Origin: Desulfosporosinus fructosivorans
GTDB lineage: Bacteria > Bacillota > Desulfitobacteriia > Desulfitobacteriales > Desulfitobacteriaceae
Assembly (NCBI RefSeq): GCF_004766045.1
Contig: NZ_SPQQ01000012.1
Location: 60,487-124,486, forward strand
DNA length: 64,000 bases
Direction: 5' to 3'
Under the pieces are notes generated by a model. That model had not been told where the DNA came from, did no database searches, and was given only the letters and a program-made list of their open reading frames with translations. Positions 1 through 8,839 of this stretch are shown here, piece by piece. How positions within the stretch are numbered: position 1 is the first letter of the stretch; the number at the start of each line of letters is the position of its first letter. The position numbers and the translations under genes are program-made.

Positions 1-217
1 AAAGAGAAATGTCGTAAACAGGATGCTTATTAAAGATGAACATGACAAATAAGCGTCACAGTCTTCCTTTTAAAACACAAAAGATCGTTAAGCAGTCTTG
101 GGGAAAATTAATACTTTAAGATCAGCGAAGTTCTCTTTCGAGTGAGAATACCAAGTGTCCATGTGTTGACACATCATAATGCGAGAGGCTATTTAAAATT
201 TGGAGGAGGCAATCAAA
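1..217. other. Upstream non-coding stretch with a short palindrome
   Basis: No convincing gene is seen here. Positions 161-174 read ATGTGTTGACACAT, two perfect 6-bp arms around a 2-bp centre, about 45 bp before the acyl-CoA dehydrogenase start. It contains a TTGACA that could also serve as a -35 box. It could be an operator for a dimeric regulator. This is inference from symmetry only. Confidence 0.3.
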
Positions 218-1357
218 ATGGATTTTAATTTATCAGAAGAACAAGAAATGATTATGAACACGACAAGATTATTTGCACAAAAGGAACTTTTACCTATCGT
301 ATTTGAGAGCGACGAAAAAAGTGAATTTCCTGTAGAACTTTATAAGAAGATGGGTGAGATGGGTTTGCTGGGCTTACCGTTCTCATCAGAATATGGTGGT
401 TCCGACGGAGATTATTTATCCTACATCTTAGCCGTAGAAGAAATTTCCAAGGTGCATAGTGCCGTTGGTATCTCATATTCTGTAAATACCTCTCTCTGTG
501 CAGGAGGAATATATCAAAACGCTTCAGAGGAACAAAAGAAAAAATATCTTCCAGATCTATGTTCCGGAAAGAAATTTGGCTCCTTCGGATTAACTGAGCC
601 AAATGCGGGCTCAGATGCAGCAGGTGTAAGAACTACAGCTAAAAAAAATGGAGATCACTATATATTAAATGGTTCCAAATGCTTCATTACAAATGGCCCT
701 CTATCAGAGACCTTCTTAGTATTTGCTTCAGTTGATATAAGTCAAGGAACAAAAGGATTAACAGCGTTTATTGTTGAAAAAAGTTTCCCGGGATTTTCAA
801 TAGGCACTATTGAAAACAAATGTGGGATAAGAGCTACTCAAGTTTCAGAACTGCTTTTTGATGACTGTATTGTCCCAGTTGAAAACTTAGTAGGACAAGA
901 GGGAAAAGGTTTTGGCATAGCAATGAAAACTCTTGATGGTGGGAGATTCGGAGTCGCAGCACAAGGACTTGGTCTTGCAGAAGGAGCATTTGATATAGCG
1001 GTACAATATATGAAAGATAGAATACAGTTTGGCAAGCCTTTATTTAAGAATCAATATTTAGCATTTAAAATGGCTGAATTAGAGATTGAAATTGAACAAG
1101 CTAAGTATTTATTGTATAAAGGAGTTCTTGATAAACAAGCAGGAAGACCTTATGCAGTTTCAGCAGCTAAGGCAAAAATGGCTTGTACAGATGCAGCGAT
1201 GCATGTAACTATAGAATGTGTTCAAATGCTTGGTGGAAATGGCTTCATGAAGGATTATCATGTTGAAAGAATGATGAGAGATGCTAAGATAACTCAGATC
1301 TATGAAGGAACAAATCAAATAATGAGAATGATTATTGCCGGAAATACTTTTAAATAA
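218..1357 (+). CDS. Acyl-CoA dehydrogenase (short-chain type)
   Basis: FAD-dependent acyl-CoA dehydrogenase of about 379 residues, the usual family length. It begins MDFNLSEEQEM and ends with the family signature IYEGTNQIMRMIIA; the GLTEPNAGSDA segment is the flavin/substrate loop and YEGTNQ carries the usual catalytic-base glutamate. The ATG at 218 follows GGAGGAGG at 202-209; a TTG at 200 is in frame but lies before that ribosome site. The protein interconverts acyl-CoA and enoyl-CoA with electron-transfer flavoprotein. No etfAB is in the window, although it could lie upstream. Its position ahead of a Pct-type CoA-transferase and a 2-hydroxyacyl-CoA dehydratase suggests it reduces the enoyl-CoA product (acryloyl-CoA reductase or a homologue). 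That role is inference. Confidence 0.93.
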   Translation: MDFNLSEEQEMIMNTTRLFAQKELLPIVFESDEKSEFPVELYKKMGEMGLLGLPFSSEYGGSDGDYLSYILAVEEISKVHSAVGISYSVNTSLCAGGIYQNASEEQKKKYLPDLCSGKKFGSFGLTEPNAGSDAAGVRTTAKKNGDHYILNGSKCFITNGPLSETFLVFASVDISQGTKGLTAFIVEKSFPGFSIGTIENKCGIRATQVSELLFDDCIVPVENLVGQEGKGFGIAMKTLDGGRFGVAAQGLGLAEGAFDIAVQYMKDRIQFGKPLFKNQYLAFKMAELEIEIEQAKYLLYKGVLDKQAGRPYAVSAAKAKMACTDAAMHVTIECVQMLGGNGFMKDYHVERMMRDAKITQIYEGTNQIMRMIIAGNTFK

Positions 1358-1419
1358 TTTAAACTTAGATCCTCAGTTATAACAGATTTACGACCATGGC
1401 AGAGGGCGGAATGAATACC

Positions 1420-1461
1420 GGAATGGATACGCTTCCCCATAACGTCGCTGTTATTACGCTC
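1420..1461. repeat. 42-bp direct repeat, copy 1
   Basis: This 42-bp segment, beginning GGAATGGATACGCTTCCCCA, recurs exactly at 1892-1933 in the same orientation. The two copies flank the small zinc-ribbon gene. A small stem (CCCAG/CTGGG, 1461-1476) follows copy 1 only. It may be an interspersed repeat family of this genome or the scar of a duplication. Confidence 0.85.
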
Positions 1462-1664
1462 CCAGTTATCACTGGGTTGACCCATAAGGAATGGTAACGA
1501 GATATTTTCGTATTAAGACACCACGGCTTTATCGCCCTTCAAACAATTTTCTATTTTGAGTAATGAGATTTCCTTAAATTCGAGGTTGCAATGATGAAGA
1601 AGGAAATATTAAGACCAACCGACGGCTTATGGAGTGATGTCGTTAAGTTGAAAGGAGAGAATGA

Positions 1665-1847
1665 ATGAAAGAGTGTATTGCTTGTCATTCTAGACAAATA
1701 AAACAGGTGGATATCATAACAAGAGATGATGTATTTACCTTAATTGAGAATAGTGAAGTAGTTGTTAGTCCACAAAGTCAAAAGATAATAAAGTTTGTTT
1801 GTTTAAATTGTGGATTCCTAAACCTTTATGCAGAGGACTATTTTTAG
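1665..1847 (+). CDS. Small zinc-ribbon-like protein
   Basis: Sixty-residue protein with an ATG preceded by AAAGGAGAG at 1651-1659. It has two CxxC knuckles, CIAC near the N-terminus and CLNC near residue 47, which would form a zinc ribbon. The middle is rich in Val and Ile. No enzymatic domain is visible. It sits between the acyl-CoA dehydrogenase and the CoA-transferase, enclosed by two copies of a 42-bp repeat, so it may have arrived with them. Function is unknown; the zinc-ribbon reading rests on the four cysteines and their spacing. Confidence 0.6.
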   Translation: MKECIACHSRQIKQVDIITRDDVFTLIENSEVVVSPQSQKIIKFVCLNCGFLNLYAEDYF

Positions 1848-2411
1848 GAAACTGCTACCATAGTTTGCAACATGAATCCAAGGCAGCAAGTGGAATGGAT
1901 ACGCTTCCCCATAACGTCGCTGTTATTACGCTCTTATCTATCACCTATAAGCGAAATTAAAGTGTTTTTTTCTCAGTTACTTATTAAGACCGGGACGCTA
2001 TTATCATATCGTGTTCATGTTTGCCTTAAAACAGATAATTGACACTTCTGGGTACTTATCAATAATTGACTAGTCGTATACTCAAGTCAATTGGTTTTTT
2101 GAATATTGTATTAATTTGTTGAAGAGATCTCTCTAAGTAATATTTTGGTATTCAGATCGATCTCTACCATTTGAGAATTGCTTGACTACTCTAATCTCAG
2201 ATCCTTCCGGCCGGCCAGATGCCTTTAATCCTGACTTGATGAAGTGTGAACAACAGAGAAGCCTGGAAGTTCTGTGTTAGCTTTTGTTGGTGAGCAATCC
2301 CATACCCATTTTCATTTGTACTGTTTAAGTAGTCCAACTACTTTTAAAATTTAACGGAATCATGACTGAAGTGTCCACTGTAACTTAATAATCGGAATAT
2401 CCTTATCTAAT
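1848..2411. other. Non-coding stretch before the CoA-transferase
   Basis: About 560 bp without a supported gene. Apart from the second 42-bp repeat at 1892-1933, only AT-rich sequence is seen. No transposase, RNA gene or clear promoter was recognised. Confidence 0.5.
1892..1933. repeat. 42-bp direct repeat, copy 2
   Basis: Exact second copy of the 42-bp sequence at 1420-1461, 472 bp downstream and in the same orientation. Flanking bases differ quickly on both sides. Confidence 0.85.
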
Positions 2412-2430
2412 GCCCCGCAATTTGCGGGGC
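2412..2430 (+). promoter_or_regulatory. GC-rich hairpin in CoA-transferase leader
   Basis: Eight-base stem GCCCCGCA/TGCGGGGC with a 3-base loop, 25 bp before the ribosome site of the CoA-transferase gene. No T-run follows, so it is more likely an mRNA-stabilising or regulatory stem than a terminator. Confidence 0.5.
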
Positions 2431-2471
2431 AGGTTAACTCACTGAGGATAACATTGGAGGAGGGGCATAAT

Positions 2472-4028
2472 ATGAAGAAGGTTATTATACTGACAGCAGA
2501 AGAGGCTGTTGATTTAGTTGAAGATGGGGACACTCTTTGTACAAGTGGATTTGTTGGAAATAGTCTTCCGGAAGCACTTTTTAAGGCTATAGAAAAGAAA
2601 TTTTTAGAGACTGGCTATCCTCAAAATATAACTTTGTTTTATCCAGCATCACAAGGCAGCAGGAACGGCACAGGCGGTGATCATTTTGCTCACGAAGCTT
2701 TGGTTAAAAGAGTAATAGCAGGTCATTTAAATACTGCTCCAAAGTTAGGCGAACTGTGTCTAGCTAATAAATGTGAAGGTTATAACTTACCACAAGGTGC
2801 TTTGGAATATATTATTAGAGATGCTGCGGGTCATAGGCCTGGTACAATTACACATGTTGGATTAGGTACTTTTGTTGATCCAAGAAATGGCGGAGGTAAA
2901 ATAAACGCTAGGACGACAGAAGATTTAGTAGAAGTTATAAAAATCGGCAATGAAGAAAAGCTTTTCTACAAAGCATTTCCTATAGATATCGCCTTCCTTA
3001 GAGGTACTTATGCGGATGATTATGGTAATGTAACCCTAGAAAAAGAAGTAGCTACTATTGAGGTTACCTCTATAGCACAGGCAGTTATAAATAATGGTGG
3101 AAAAGTAATTGTTCAAGTGGAAAAGGTTGTAAAAGGTGGTACTTTAGACCCCAGACTGGTACAAATACCCGGCATTTATGTTCATGCTGTTGTAGAAGTA
3201 GTTGATATGAAAGATCATGAACAAAGTGTTGGACATGAATATAATCCAGCACTTTGTGGGGAAGTAAGAGCACCTGAAGGTAGTGTGGAAATGACCCCCT
3301 TGACTATTAAAAAAGTTCTTGGCAGAAGAGCAGCTATGGAATTGGTAGAGGATACAGTTGTTAATTTAGGTGTAGGAACACCTGAGTATGTTGCTCAAGT
3401 TGCAAGTGAAGAAGGAATAGCAAGTTATATGACATTAACTGTTGAATCAGGGGCAATAGGTGGCAGTCCTCAAGGTGGAGCTAGATTTGGTGCTACTTTA
3501 AATCCTGACGCTATTATTGACCAAAATAGTCAGTTTGATTTTTATGATGGCGGCGGTCTGGACATGGCATTTTTAGGCTTAGCTGAATGTGATGAAGAGG
3601 GTAACATTAATGTTAGTAAATTTGGCCCCAAAATACCAGGATGTGGTGGTTTCATCAATATCACCCAAAATGCCAAAAAAGTATTCTTCTGCGGTACATT
3701 CACAGCGGGAGGCTTAAAGGAAAGAATTGAAGATGGCAAGCTAATAATAGACCAAGAAGGTAAGCAAAGGAAATTTATTAAACAAGTTGAACAGGTTACA
3801 TTTAGCGGAAGATATGCAATTAAAACTGAACAACCCGTTTTATATATAACAGAAAGAGCTGTATTTGAATTAAAAGAAGATGGACTTAACTTAATAGAAG
3901 TTGCTCCTGGAATTGATATCCAAACACAAATTATAGATTTAATGGATTTTGTCCCTAAGATTGACAAGAATGTTAAGATTATGGACTCAAGACTTTTTAG
4001 TGAAGAATTAATGAACTTGAAAAAATAA
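2472..4028 (+). CDS. pct: Propionate/lactate-type CoA-transferase (Pct family)
   Basis: Fused alpha/beta family I CoA-transferase of about 518 residues, the length of propionate CoA-transferase. It moves CoA between acyl-CoAs (acetyl, propionyl) and short acids such as lactate. The C-terminal half has the LTVESGAIGG segment with the glutamate that forms the CoA thioester intermediate, and a glycine-rich GSPQGGARFG. The ATG at 2472 follows GGAGGAGGGG at 2455-2464; an in-frame TTG at 2454 precedes that site and is less likely. It is directly followed by the dehydratase activator and both dehydratase subunits with short gaps, an evident operon. Linkage to a 2-hydroxyacyl-CoA dehydratase suggests it activates the hydroxy acid. 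The exact substrate is not readable. Confidence 0.9.
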   Translation: MKKVIILTAEEAVDLVEDGDTLCTSGFVGNSLPEALFKAIEKKFLETGYPQNITLFYPASQGSRNGTGGDHFAHEALVKRVIAGHLNTAPKLGELCLANKCEGYNLPQGALEYIIRDAAGHRPGTITHVGLGTFVDPRNGGGKINARTTEDLVEVIKIGNEEKLFYKAFPIDIAFLRGTYADDYGNVTLEKEVATIEVTSIAQAVINNGGKVIVQVEKVVKGGTLDPRLVQIPGIYVHAVVEVVDMKDHEQSVGHEYNPALCGEVRAPEGSVEMTPLTIKKVLGRRAAMELVEDTVVNLGVGTPEYVAQVASEEGIASYMTLTVESGAIGGSPQGGARFGATLNPDAIIDQNSQFDFYDGGGLDMAFLGLAECDEEGNINVSKFGPKIPGCGGFINITQNAKKVFFCGTFTAGGLKERIEDGKLIIDQEGKQRKFIKQVEQVTFSGRYAIKTEQPVLYITERAVFELKEDGLNLIEVAPGIDIQTQIIDLMDFVPKIDKNVKIMDSRLFSEELMNLKK

Positions 4029-4048
4029 TCAAAGAGGGAGATTAATCT

Positions 4049-4834
4049 ATGTTTACAATGGGGATTGATATTGGGTCCTCATCCTCAAAGGTTGTAATAC
4101 TTGAAGATGGAGTTAATATTATCGCTGGAGAGGTTATTCAGATTGGAACAGGTTCTACAGGACCAAAACGTGTACTAGATGAAGCTCTTTCAAAAGCAGG
4201 TCTTAACTTGCAAGACATGGCTAGAATTATTGCTACAGGCTACGGAAGATCTTCTGTGGAAGCAGCAGATAAACAAATTAGCGAAATCAGTTGTCAGGCT
4301 AAGGGAGTTTTCTTTTTAGTTCCTTCAGCAAAAATTATTATTGATATCGGTGGTCAAGATGTTAAGGCAATTAAACTTGACAGCAAAGGCGGCGTTAAGC
4401 AGTTTTTTATGAATGATAAATGTGCCGCTGGAACAGGACGTTTTCTCGATGTTATGTCACGAGTACTTGAAGTTAATCTTGATGAAATGGCAGAATACGA
4501 TTCTCGTGCAACAGAACCTGCTAGTATCAGTAGCACTTGTACAGTTTTTGCAGAATCTGAGGTAATATCGCAGCTTTCAAACGGAGTTGCTAAAGAGAAC
4601 ATTATTGCCGGGGTGCACCAGTCAGTTGCTAGCAAAGCCTGTGGACTTGCCTATAGATGTGGGGTGGAAGAGGACATTGTTATGTGCGGAGGAGTTGCCA
4701 AAGACTTAGGGGTTGTTAGGGCAATAAGCAGAGAACTAAAAAAACCAGTAATTGTTGCTCCTAATCCACAAACTACAGCTGCACTTGGAGCAGCTATATT
4801 TGCCTTCGAAGAAGCTATTAGAGCTAATAAATAA
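4049..4834 (+). CDS. 2-hydroxyacyl-CoA dehydratase activator ATPase
   Basis: ASKHA-fold ATPase of 261 residues, the usual size of the HgdC/LcdC/HadI activators. It begins MGIDIGSSSSKVVILEDG (phosphate-binding motif 1) and carries NDKCAAGTGRFLDVM and MCGGVAKDLGVV, whose two cysteines per subunit bind the single [4Fe-4S] cluster shared by the homodimer. It uses ATP hydrolysis to inject one low-potential electron into the dehydratase. The start ATG follows GAGGGAG at 4034-4040. The gene lies 20 bp after the CoA-transferase and 18 bp before the larger dehydratase subunit, a canonical order. It could be named lcdC or hadI depending on the unresolved substrate. Confidence 0.94.
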   Translation: MFTMGIDIGSSSSKVVILEDGVNIIAGEVIQIGTGSTGPKRVLDEALSKAGLNLQDMARIIATGYGRSSVEAADKQISEISCQAKGVFFLVPSAKIIIDIGGQDVKAIKLDSKGGVKQFFMNDKCAAGTGRFLDVMSRVLEVNLDEMAEYDSRATEPASISSTCTVFAESEVISQLSNGVAKENIIAGVHQSVASKACGLAYRCGVEEDIVMCGGVAKDLGVVRAISRELKKPVIVAPNPQTTAALGAAIFAFEEAIRANK

Positions 4835-4852
4835 AGGGAAGAGGTATGGTAA

Positions 4853-6121
4853 ATGACTGATACAACAAATATGAGTGCAAAAGAATTGTTAGGTTTTTAT
4901 CAAGAAGAATTGTATGAAGAAGCGAGACAAGCAAAAAAAGAAGGAAAACTTGTTTGTTGGTCTGCATCTGTTGCTCCTTCGGAGCTTTGTGTTACTATGG
5001 ATATTGCTATGATATATCCTGAAACACATGCTGCGGGTATTGGTGCAAGAAAAGGTGCATTAGATATGCTTGAAGTTGCAGATGGAAAAGGCTATAACCT
5101 GGATACTTGCTCTTATGCAAGAGTAAATCTTGGTTATATGGAACTTTTAAAAGAAGAGGCTTTAACGGGAAAAACACCAGAAAAGCTTGAAAAATCCCCA
5201 GCGGCAAGAATACCACTTCCCGATCTTCTAATAACATGTAACAACATTTGTAACACATTGCTTAAGTGGTATGAGAATCTTGCCGTTGAATTAAATATTC
5301 CTCTCATCATAATTGATGTGCCATTTAATCATACAATGCCAATTCCACAGTATGCTATGGATTATATTGCGGAACAGTTTAAGGATGCTATTGCTCAGCT
5401 TGAGGAAATTTGTGGTAAGAAATTCGACTATGACAAATTTTTGAAAGTACAGGAACAAACACAACGTTCTGTTGCCCAATGGAACAGAGTTGCTGCTTTG
5501 TCATCACATAAACCATCACCTTTAAATTGTTTTGATCTTTTCAACTATATGGCACTTATAGTTTGTGCAAGAAGTAAAGACTACGCAGAAATTACATTTA
5601 AAAAGTTTGCCGATGAACTTGAAGAAAATCTTAAAAATGGTATCTTCGCGTTTAAAGGAAGTGAACAAAGGCGTGTAACTTGGGAGGGTATAGCTGTTTG
5701 GCCACACCTTGGACATACATTTAAAGGATTAAAGAATCTTGGCAATATAATGACAGGTTCAGCTTATCCTGGTCTGTGGAATCTTTCTTATACACCAGGT
5801 GATATGAGTTCAATGGCGGAAGCTTATACTAGAATTTATATAAATACTTGTCTTGATAACAAAGTTAAGGTTCTTAGTGACATAATTAGTGGAGGAAAGT
5901 GTGACGGTGTTGTTTATCATCAAAACAGAAGCTGTAAGCTAATGAGTTTTCTAAATGTAGAAACTGCTGATATGCTACAAAAAGAAAATGGTTTACCATA
6001 TGTAAGCTTTGATGGAGACCAAACTGATCCTCGTAACTTTGCTCCTGCACAGTTTGATACACGTGTACAGGCGTTAGATGAAATGATGAAGCAGAATAAG
6101 GAGGGAGTTTCTAATGAGTAG
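4853..6121 (+). CDS. 2-hydroxyacyl-CoA dehydratase, larger subunit
   Basis: HgdB/FldC-family subunit of 422 residues. Together with the next gene it forms the oxygen-sensitive Fe-S dehydratase that removes water from (R)-2-hydroxyacyl-CoA by a ketyl-radical mechanism. Conserved cysteine regions visible are LVCWSASVAPSELC, LLITCNNICNTL and SGGKCDGVVYHQNRSC, candidates for cluster ligands. The predicted mass (about 48 kDa) matches the alpha subunit of lactoyl-CoA dehydratase, though 2-hydroxyisocaproyl-CoA enzymes are similar in size. Its stop overlaps the start of the smaller subunit by 8 bp, which implies translational coupling. Confidence 0.92.
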   Translation: MTDTTNMSAKELLGFYQEELYEEARQAKKEGKLVCWSASVAPSELCVTMDIAMIYPETHAAGIGARKGALDMLEVADGKGYNLDTCSYARVNLGYMELLKEEALTGKTPEKLEKSPAARIPLPDLLITCNNICNTLLKWYENLAVELNIPLIIIDVPFNHTMPIPQYAMDYIAEQFKDAIAQLEEICGKKFDYDKFLKVQEQTQRSVAQWNRVAALSSHKPSPLNCFDLFNYMALIVCARSKDYAEITFKKFADELEENLKNGIFAFKGSEQRRVTWEGIAVWPHLGHTFKGLKNLGNIMTGSAYPGLWNLSYTPGDMSSMAEAYTRIYINTCLDNKVKVLSDIISGGKCDGVVYHQNRSCKLMSFLNVETADMLQKENGLPYVSFDGDQTDPRNFAPAQFDTRVQALDEMMKQNKEGVSNE

Positions 6122-7232
6122 AATTGAAAATATTATAAGCGAATTATCTTCGATTTCAAATAATCCCAAAAAGGCTATGGAAGATTATAAGAAAGAAACT
6201 GGCAAAGGGTCAGTAGGTGTTATGCCTTATTATGCTCCTGAAGAAATAATTCATGCTGCAGGTTTTCTTCCAGTAGGCATTTGGGGAGGACAAAAGAGTA
6301 TTTCTAAAGCCCGTGCATATTTACCTCCATTTGCTTGTTCAATTATGCAATCCGTTATGGAAATGCAGCTTGAAGGTGTATATGATGATTTAGAAGCTAT
6401 ACTTTCCCCCGTTCTTTGTGACACTTTAAAATGTCTTAGCCAAAAATGGAAAGGAACATCACCTGTCATCGTATTTACTCATCCTCAAAACAGAAAACTA
6501 GAAGCAGCAAATAAGTTTCTTGCTGAGGAATATAGGCTTGTTCGTGAAAAACTAGAAAAAATATTGGATGTTAAGATTACAGATGAGGCACTAAACAAAA
6601 GCATTGAAATCTATAACGAAAATCGTAAAGTAATGCGTGAATTTACAGACATAGCTACTAATTATCCTCAGATTATTGATCCAATAAAACGTCATGCTAT
6701 TATTAAAGCAAGATGTTTTATGGAAAAATCTAAACATACCGCTATGGTAAAAGAATTGAATGCAGAGCTTATATCTTTGCCTGTAGAAGCCTTTACGGGT
6801 AAAAAGGTTGTTTTAACAGGAATTATGGCTGAACCAAATGAAGTATTAGAAATATTAAAAGAAAACGGTTTTGCTGTTGTTGCAGACGACCTTGCGCAGG
6901 AATCAAGACAGTTTAGAAATGATGTTCCATCAGGTACAGACCCACTATATAGATTGGCTAAATGGTGGCAAGAATTCGATGGTTGTTCTCTTGCTACAGA
7001 TGCGAAAAAATCAAGAGGTCCTATGCTTATGGATATGGTTAAAGTATCTAAGGCAGATGCAGTTGTGGTTTGCATGATGAAGTTCTGTGACCCAGAAGAA
7101 TTCGACTATCCAATCTACTATAGACAGTTTGAAGAAGCTGGAATTAAGAGCTTATTTATAGAAATTGACCTCGAAACAACATCCTTTGAACAGACTAAAA
7201 CCAGAGTTCAAAGTTTTAGTGAAATGCTGTGA
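6114..7232 (+). CDS. 2-hydroxyacyl-CoA dehydratase, smaller subunit
   Basis: Second HgdB-family subunit, 372 residues (about 42 kDa), partner of the preceding protein. It shows the cysteine-bearing segments PFACSIMQSVM, SPVLCDTLKCLSQ and VVVCMMKFCDPEEFDYP expected for cluster and substrate binding. The ATG lies inside the end of the upstream gene and has AAGGAGGG at 6099-6106 as ribosome site. It ends the CoA-transferase/activator/dehydratase operon, followed by a likely terminator. The lactate versus branched or aromatic hydroxyacid preference cannot be decided from sequence alone. Confidence 0.92.
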   Translation: MSRIENIISELSSISNNPKKAMEDYKKETGKGSVGVMPYYAPEEIIHAAGFLPVGIWGGQKSISKARAYLPPFACSIMQSVMEMQLEGVYDDLEAILSPVLCDTLKCLSQKWKGTSPVIVFTHPQNRKLEAANKFLAEEYRLVREKLEKILDVKITDEALNKSIEIYNENRKVMREFTDIATNYPQIIDPIKRHAIIKARCFMEKSKHTAMVKELNAELISLPVEAFTGKKVVLTGIMAEPNEVLEILKENGFAVVADDLAQESRQFRNDVPSGTDPLYRLAKWWQEFDGCSLATDAKKSRGPMLMDMVKVSKADAVVVCMMKFCDPEEFDYPIYYRQFEEAGIKSLFIEIDLETTSFEQTKTRVQSFSEML

Positions 7233-7291
7233 TTTCTAAGTTAATAGAACTTTAAGTTATATCTCTTGTTGCTTGTTTGTAGCATGATTCT

Positions 7292-7326
7292 GTGGGAAGA
7301 GGTAGTATTTCACCCTTCCCACTTTG
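7292..7326 (+). terminator. Probable terminator of the dehydratase operon
   Basis: Inverted repeat GTGGGAAG (7292-7299) and CTTCCCAC (7315-7322) followed by TTTGT. It lies 60 bp after the last dehydratase gene. The U-tract is short, so efficiency is uncertain. Confidence 0.55.
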
Positions 7327-7448
7327 TATGTTCAGTAGAGAATTAGGGTTACTTATTAAAGTTTCGCTTAAATTGAATTATTAAATAATTAATTAAGTGG
7401 TCTGACAAGCGTGTGCCATATTTGAAGCGTTATAAAGGAGGTATAAGG

Positions 7449-8837
7449 ATGTTAGCTCGTGAAGTCTTGGAAGAACTTGTTCAAGTGCTCGGTCGTGAGA
7501 ATGTCCTCACAGAGCAGGAAGACTTATTGACCTATGCTTATGACGCAACTGCGGCGATGAAACATCATAAGCCGGATGTTGTGGTTGCACCTCTATCTAC
7601 TGAACAGGTGGCAGATGTCGTAAAGATTGCCATGCGCTACCATGTCCCTATCTATCCGCGTGGTTCTGGAACGAACCTTAGTGGGGGAACTATTCCCGTT
7701 GAAGGGGGTATCGTTCTCTCAATGCTCAACCTTAACAAAATTTTGGAAGTAGATCAGGATAATTTAACGGCAACTGTTCAACCTGGGGTGATCATCCAGG
7801 CTCTGAATGATGAAGCGGCAAAACACGGGTTATTGTATCCGCCGGATCCCGGTACAGTCACCACAGCAACTATGGGTGGCTCGGTTTCGGAGTGTTCGGG
7901 TGGATTGCGTGGCCTAAAATACGGAGTGACCAAACATTATATTATGGGTTTACAATTGGTTTTGGCGAATGGGGAGGTCATTCGCTGGGGTGGAAAAACG
8001 GTTAAAAATGTCACAGGGTATGATTTAGTGGCCCTCTTTACTGGGGCTGAAGGGACATTGGGGATTATTACCGAAATTATTGTTAAACTAATACCGGCTC
8101 CCGAGGCACGCAAAAGTATTTTGGCAATATTTGATGACGTAGATAAGGCTGGGAGAGCCATTGCGTCTATTATTCGCAATAAGGTCATTCCGGCAACTCT
8201 AGAGATTATGGATAATGTGACGATTCAGACTGTGGAAGAATTTGTCCATGCAGGACTTCCGCTCGATGCCGTAGCAGTCCTGTTGTGTGAAGTCGATGGG
8301 TACAAAGAAGTTGTCCAACGGGAAGCAATTTTAGTCGAACGGATTTTGAAAGAAGAAGGAGCCGTTCAGGTTAAAATTGCTAAAGACGATAAAGAACGTG
8401 ACCTTTTGTGGTTAGCGCGTCGTAGTGCTTTGCCCTCTCTTGCTAAGAAAAGGCCTACGACCGTGCTAGAAGATGCGACCGTTCCCCGAAGCAAAATCCC
8501 GGATATGCTTAAAGCGATTCGTAGAATTGCAACAAAACACAATTTACAAATTGCCACCTTTGGGCATGCCGGAGATGGGAACTTACATCCCACGATTTTG
8601 ACAGATGAACGTGATACCGAAGAAATGAAACGGGTTCACCTAGCAGTGGACGAAATTTTCCAAGTGGCCATATCTCTCGGAGGAACCCTTTCTGGCGAAC
8701 ATGGAATTGGTATTGCCAAAATGAAATTTCTTGACTGGGAATTTGGTGAAGCTGGTGTAGCGGCATTACGACACATTAAAGAAGCCCTAGATCCTAACTA
8801 TATTTTGAATCCTGGGAAGATTGTAAGGAGGGACTAG
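7449..8837 (+). CDS. glcD: FAD-linked lactate/glycolate dehydrogenase (GlcD-like)
   Basis: FAD-binding oxidoreductase of about 462 residues. The N-terminal PCMH-type FAD domain shows PRGSGTNLSGG and DPGTVTTATMGG. The C-terminal FAD-oxidase domain shows FGHAGDGNLHP and SGEHGIGIAKM, the usual substrate- and flavin-contact motifs. Such proteins oxidise D-lactate, glycolate or another 2-hydroxy acid and pass electrons to an Fe-S partner, here the next gene 2 bp downstream. ATG 7449 is chosen because AAAGGAGG lies at 7435-7442; an in-frame GTG at 7413 is upstream of it. Linked to hydroxyacyl-CoA dehydratase genes, it plausibly supplies the oxidative branch of lactate use. Confidence 0.92.
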   Translation: MLAREVLEELVQVLGRENVLTEQEDLLTYAYDATAAMKHHKPDVVVAPLSTEQVADVVKIAMRYHVPIYPRGSGTNLSGGTIPVEGGIVLSMLNLNKILEVDQDNLTATVQPGVIIQALNDEAAKHGLLYPPDPGTVTTATMGGSVSECSGGLRGLKYGVTKHYIMGLQLVLANGEVIRWGGKTVKNVTGYDLVALFTGAEGTLGIITEIIVKLIPAPEARKSILAIFDDVDKAGRAIASIIRNKVIPATLEIMDNVTIQTVEEFVHAGLPLDAVAVLLCEVDGYKEVVQREAILVERILKEEGAVQVKIAKDDKERDLLWLARRSALPSLAKKRPTTVLEDATVPRSKIPDMLKAIRRIATKHNLQIATFGHAGDGNLHPTILTDERDTEEMKRVHLAVDEIFQVAISLGGTLSGEHGIGIAKMKFLDWEFGEAGVAALRHIKEALDPNYILNPGKIVRRD

Positions 8838-8839
8838 TC

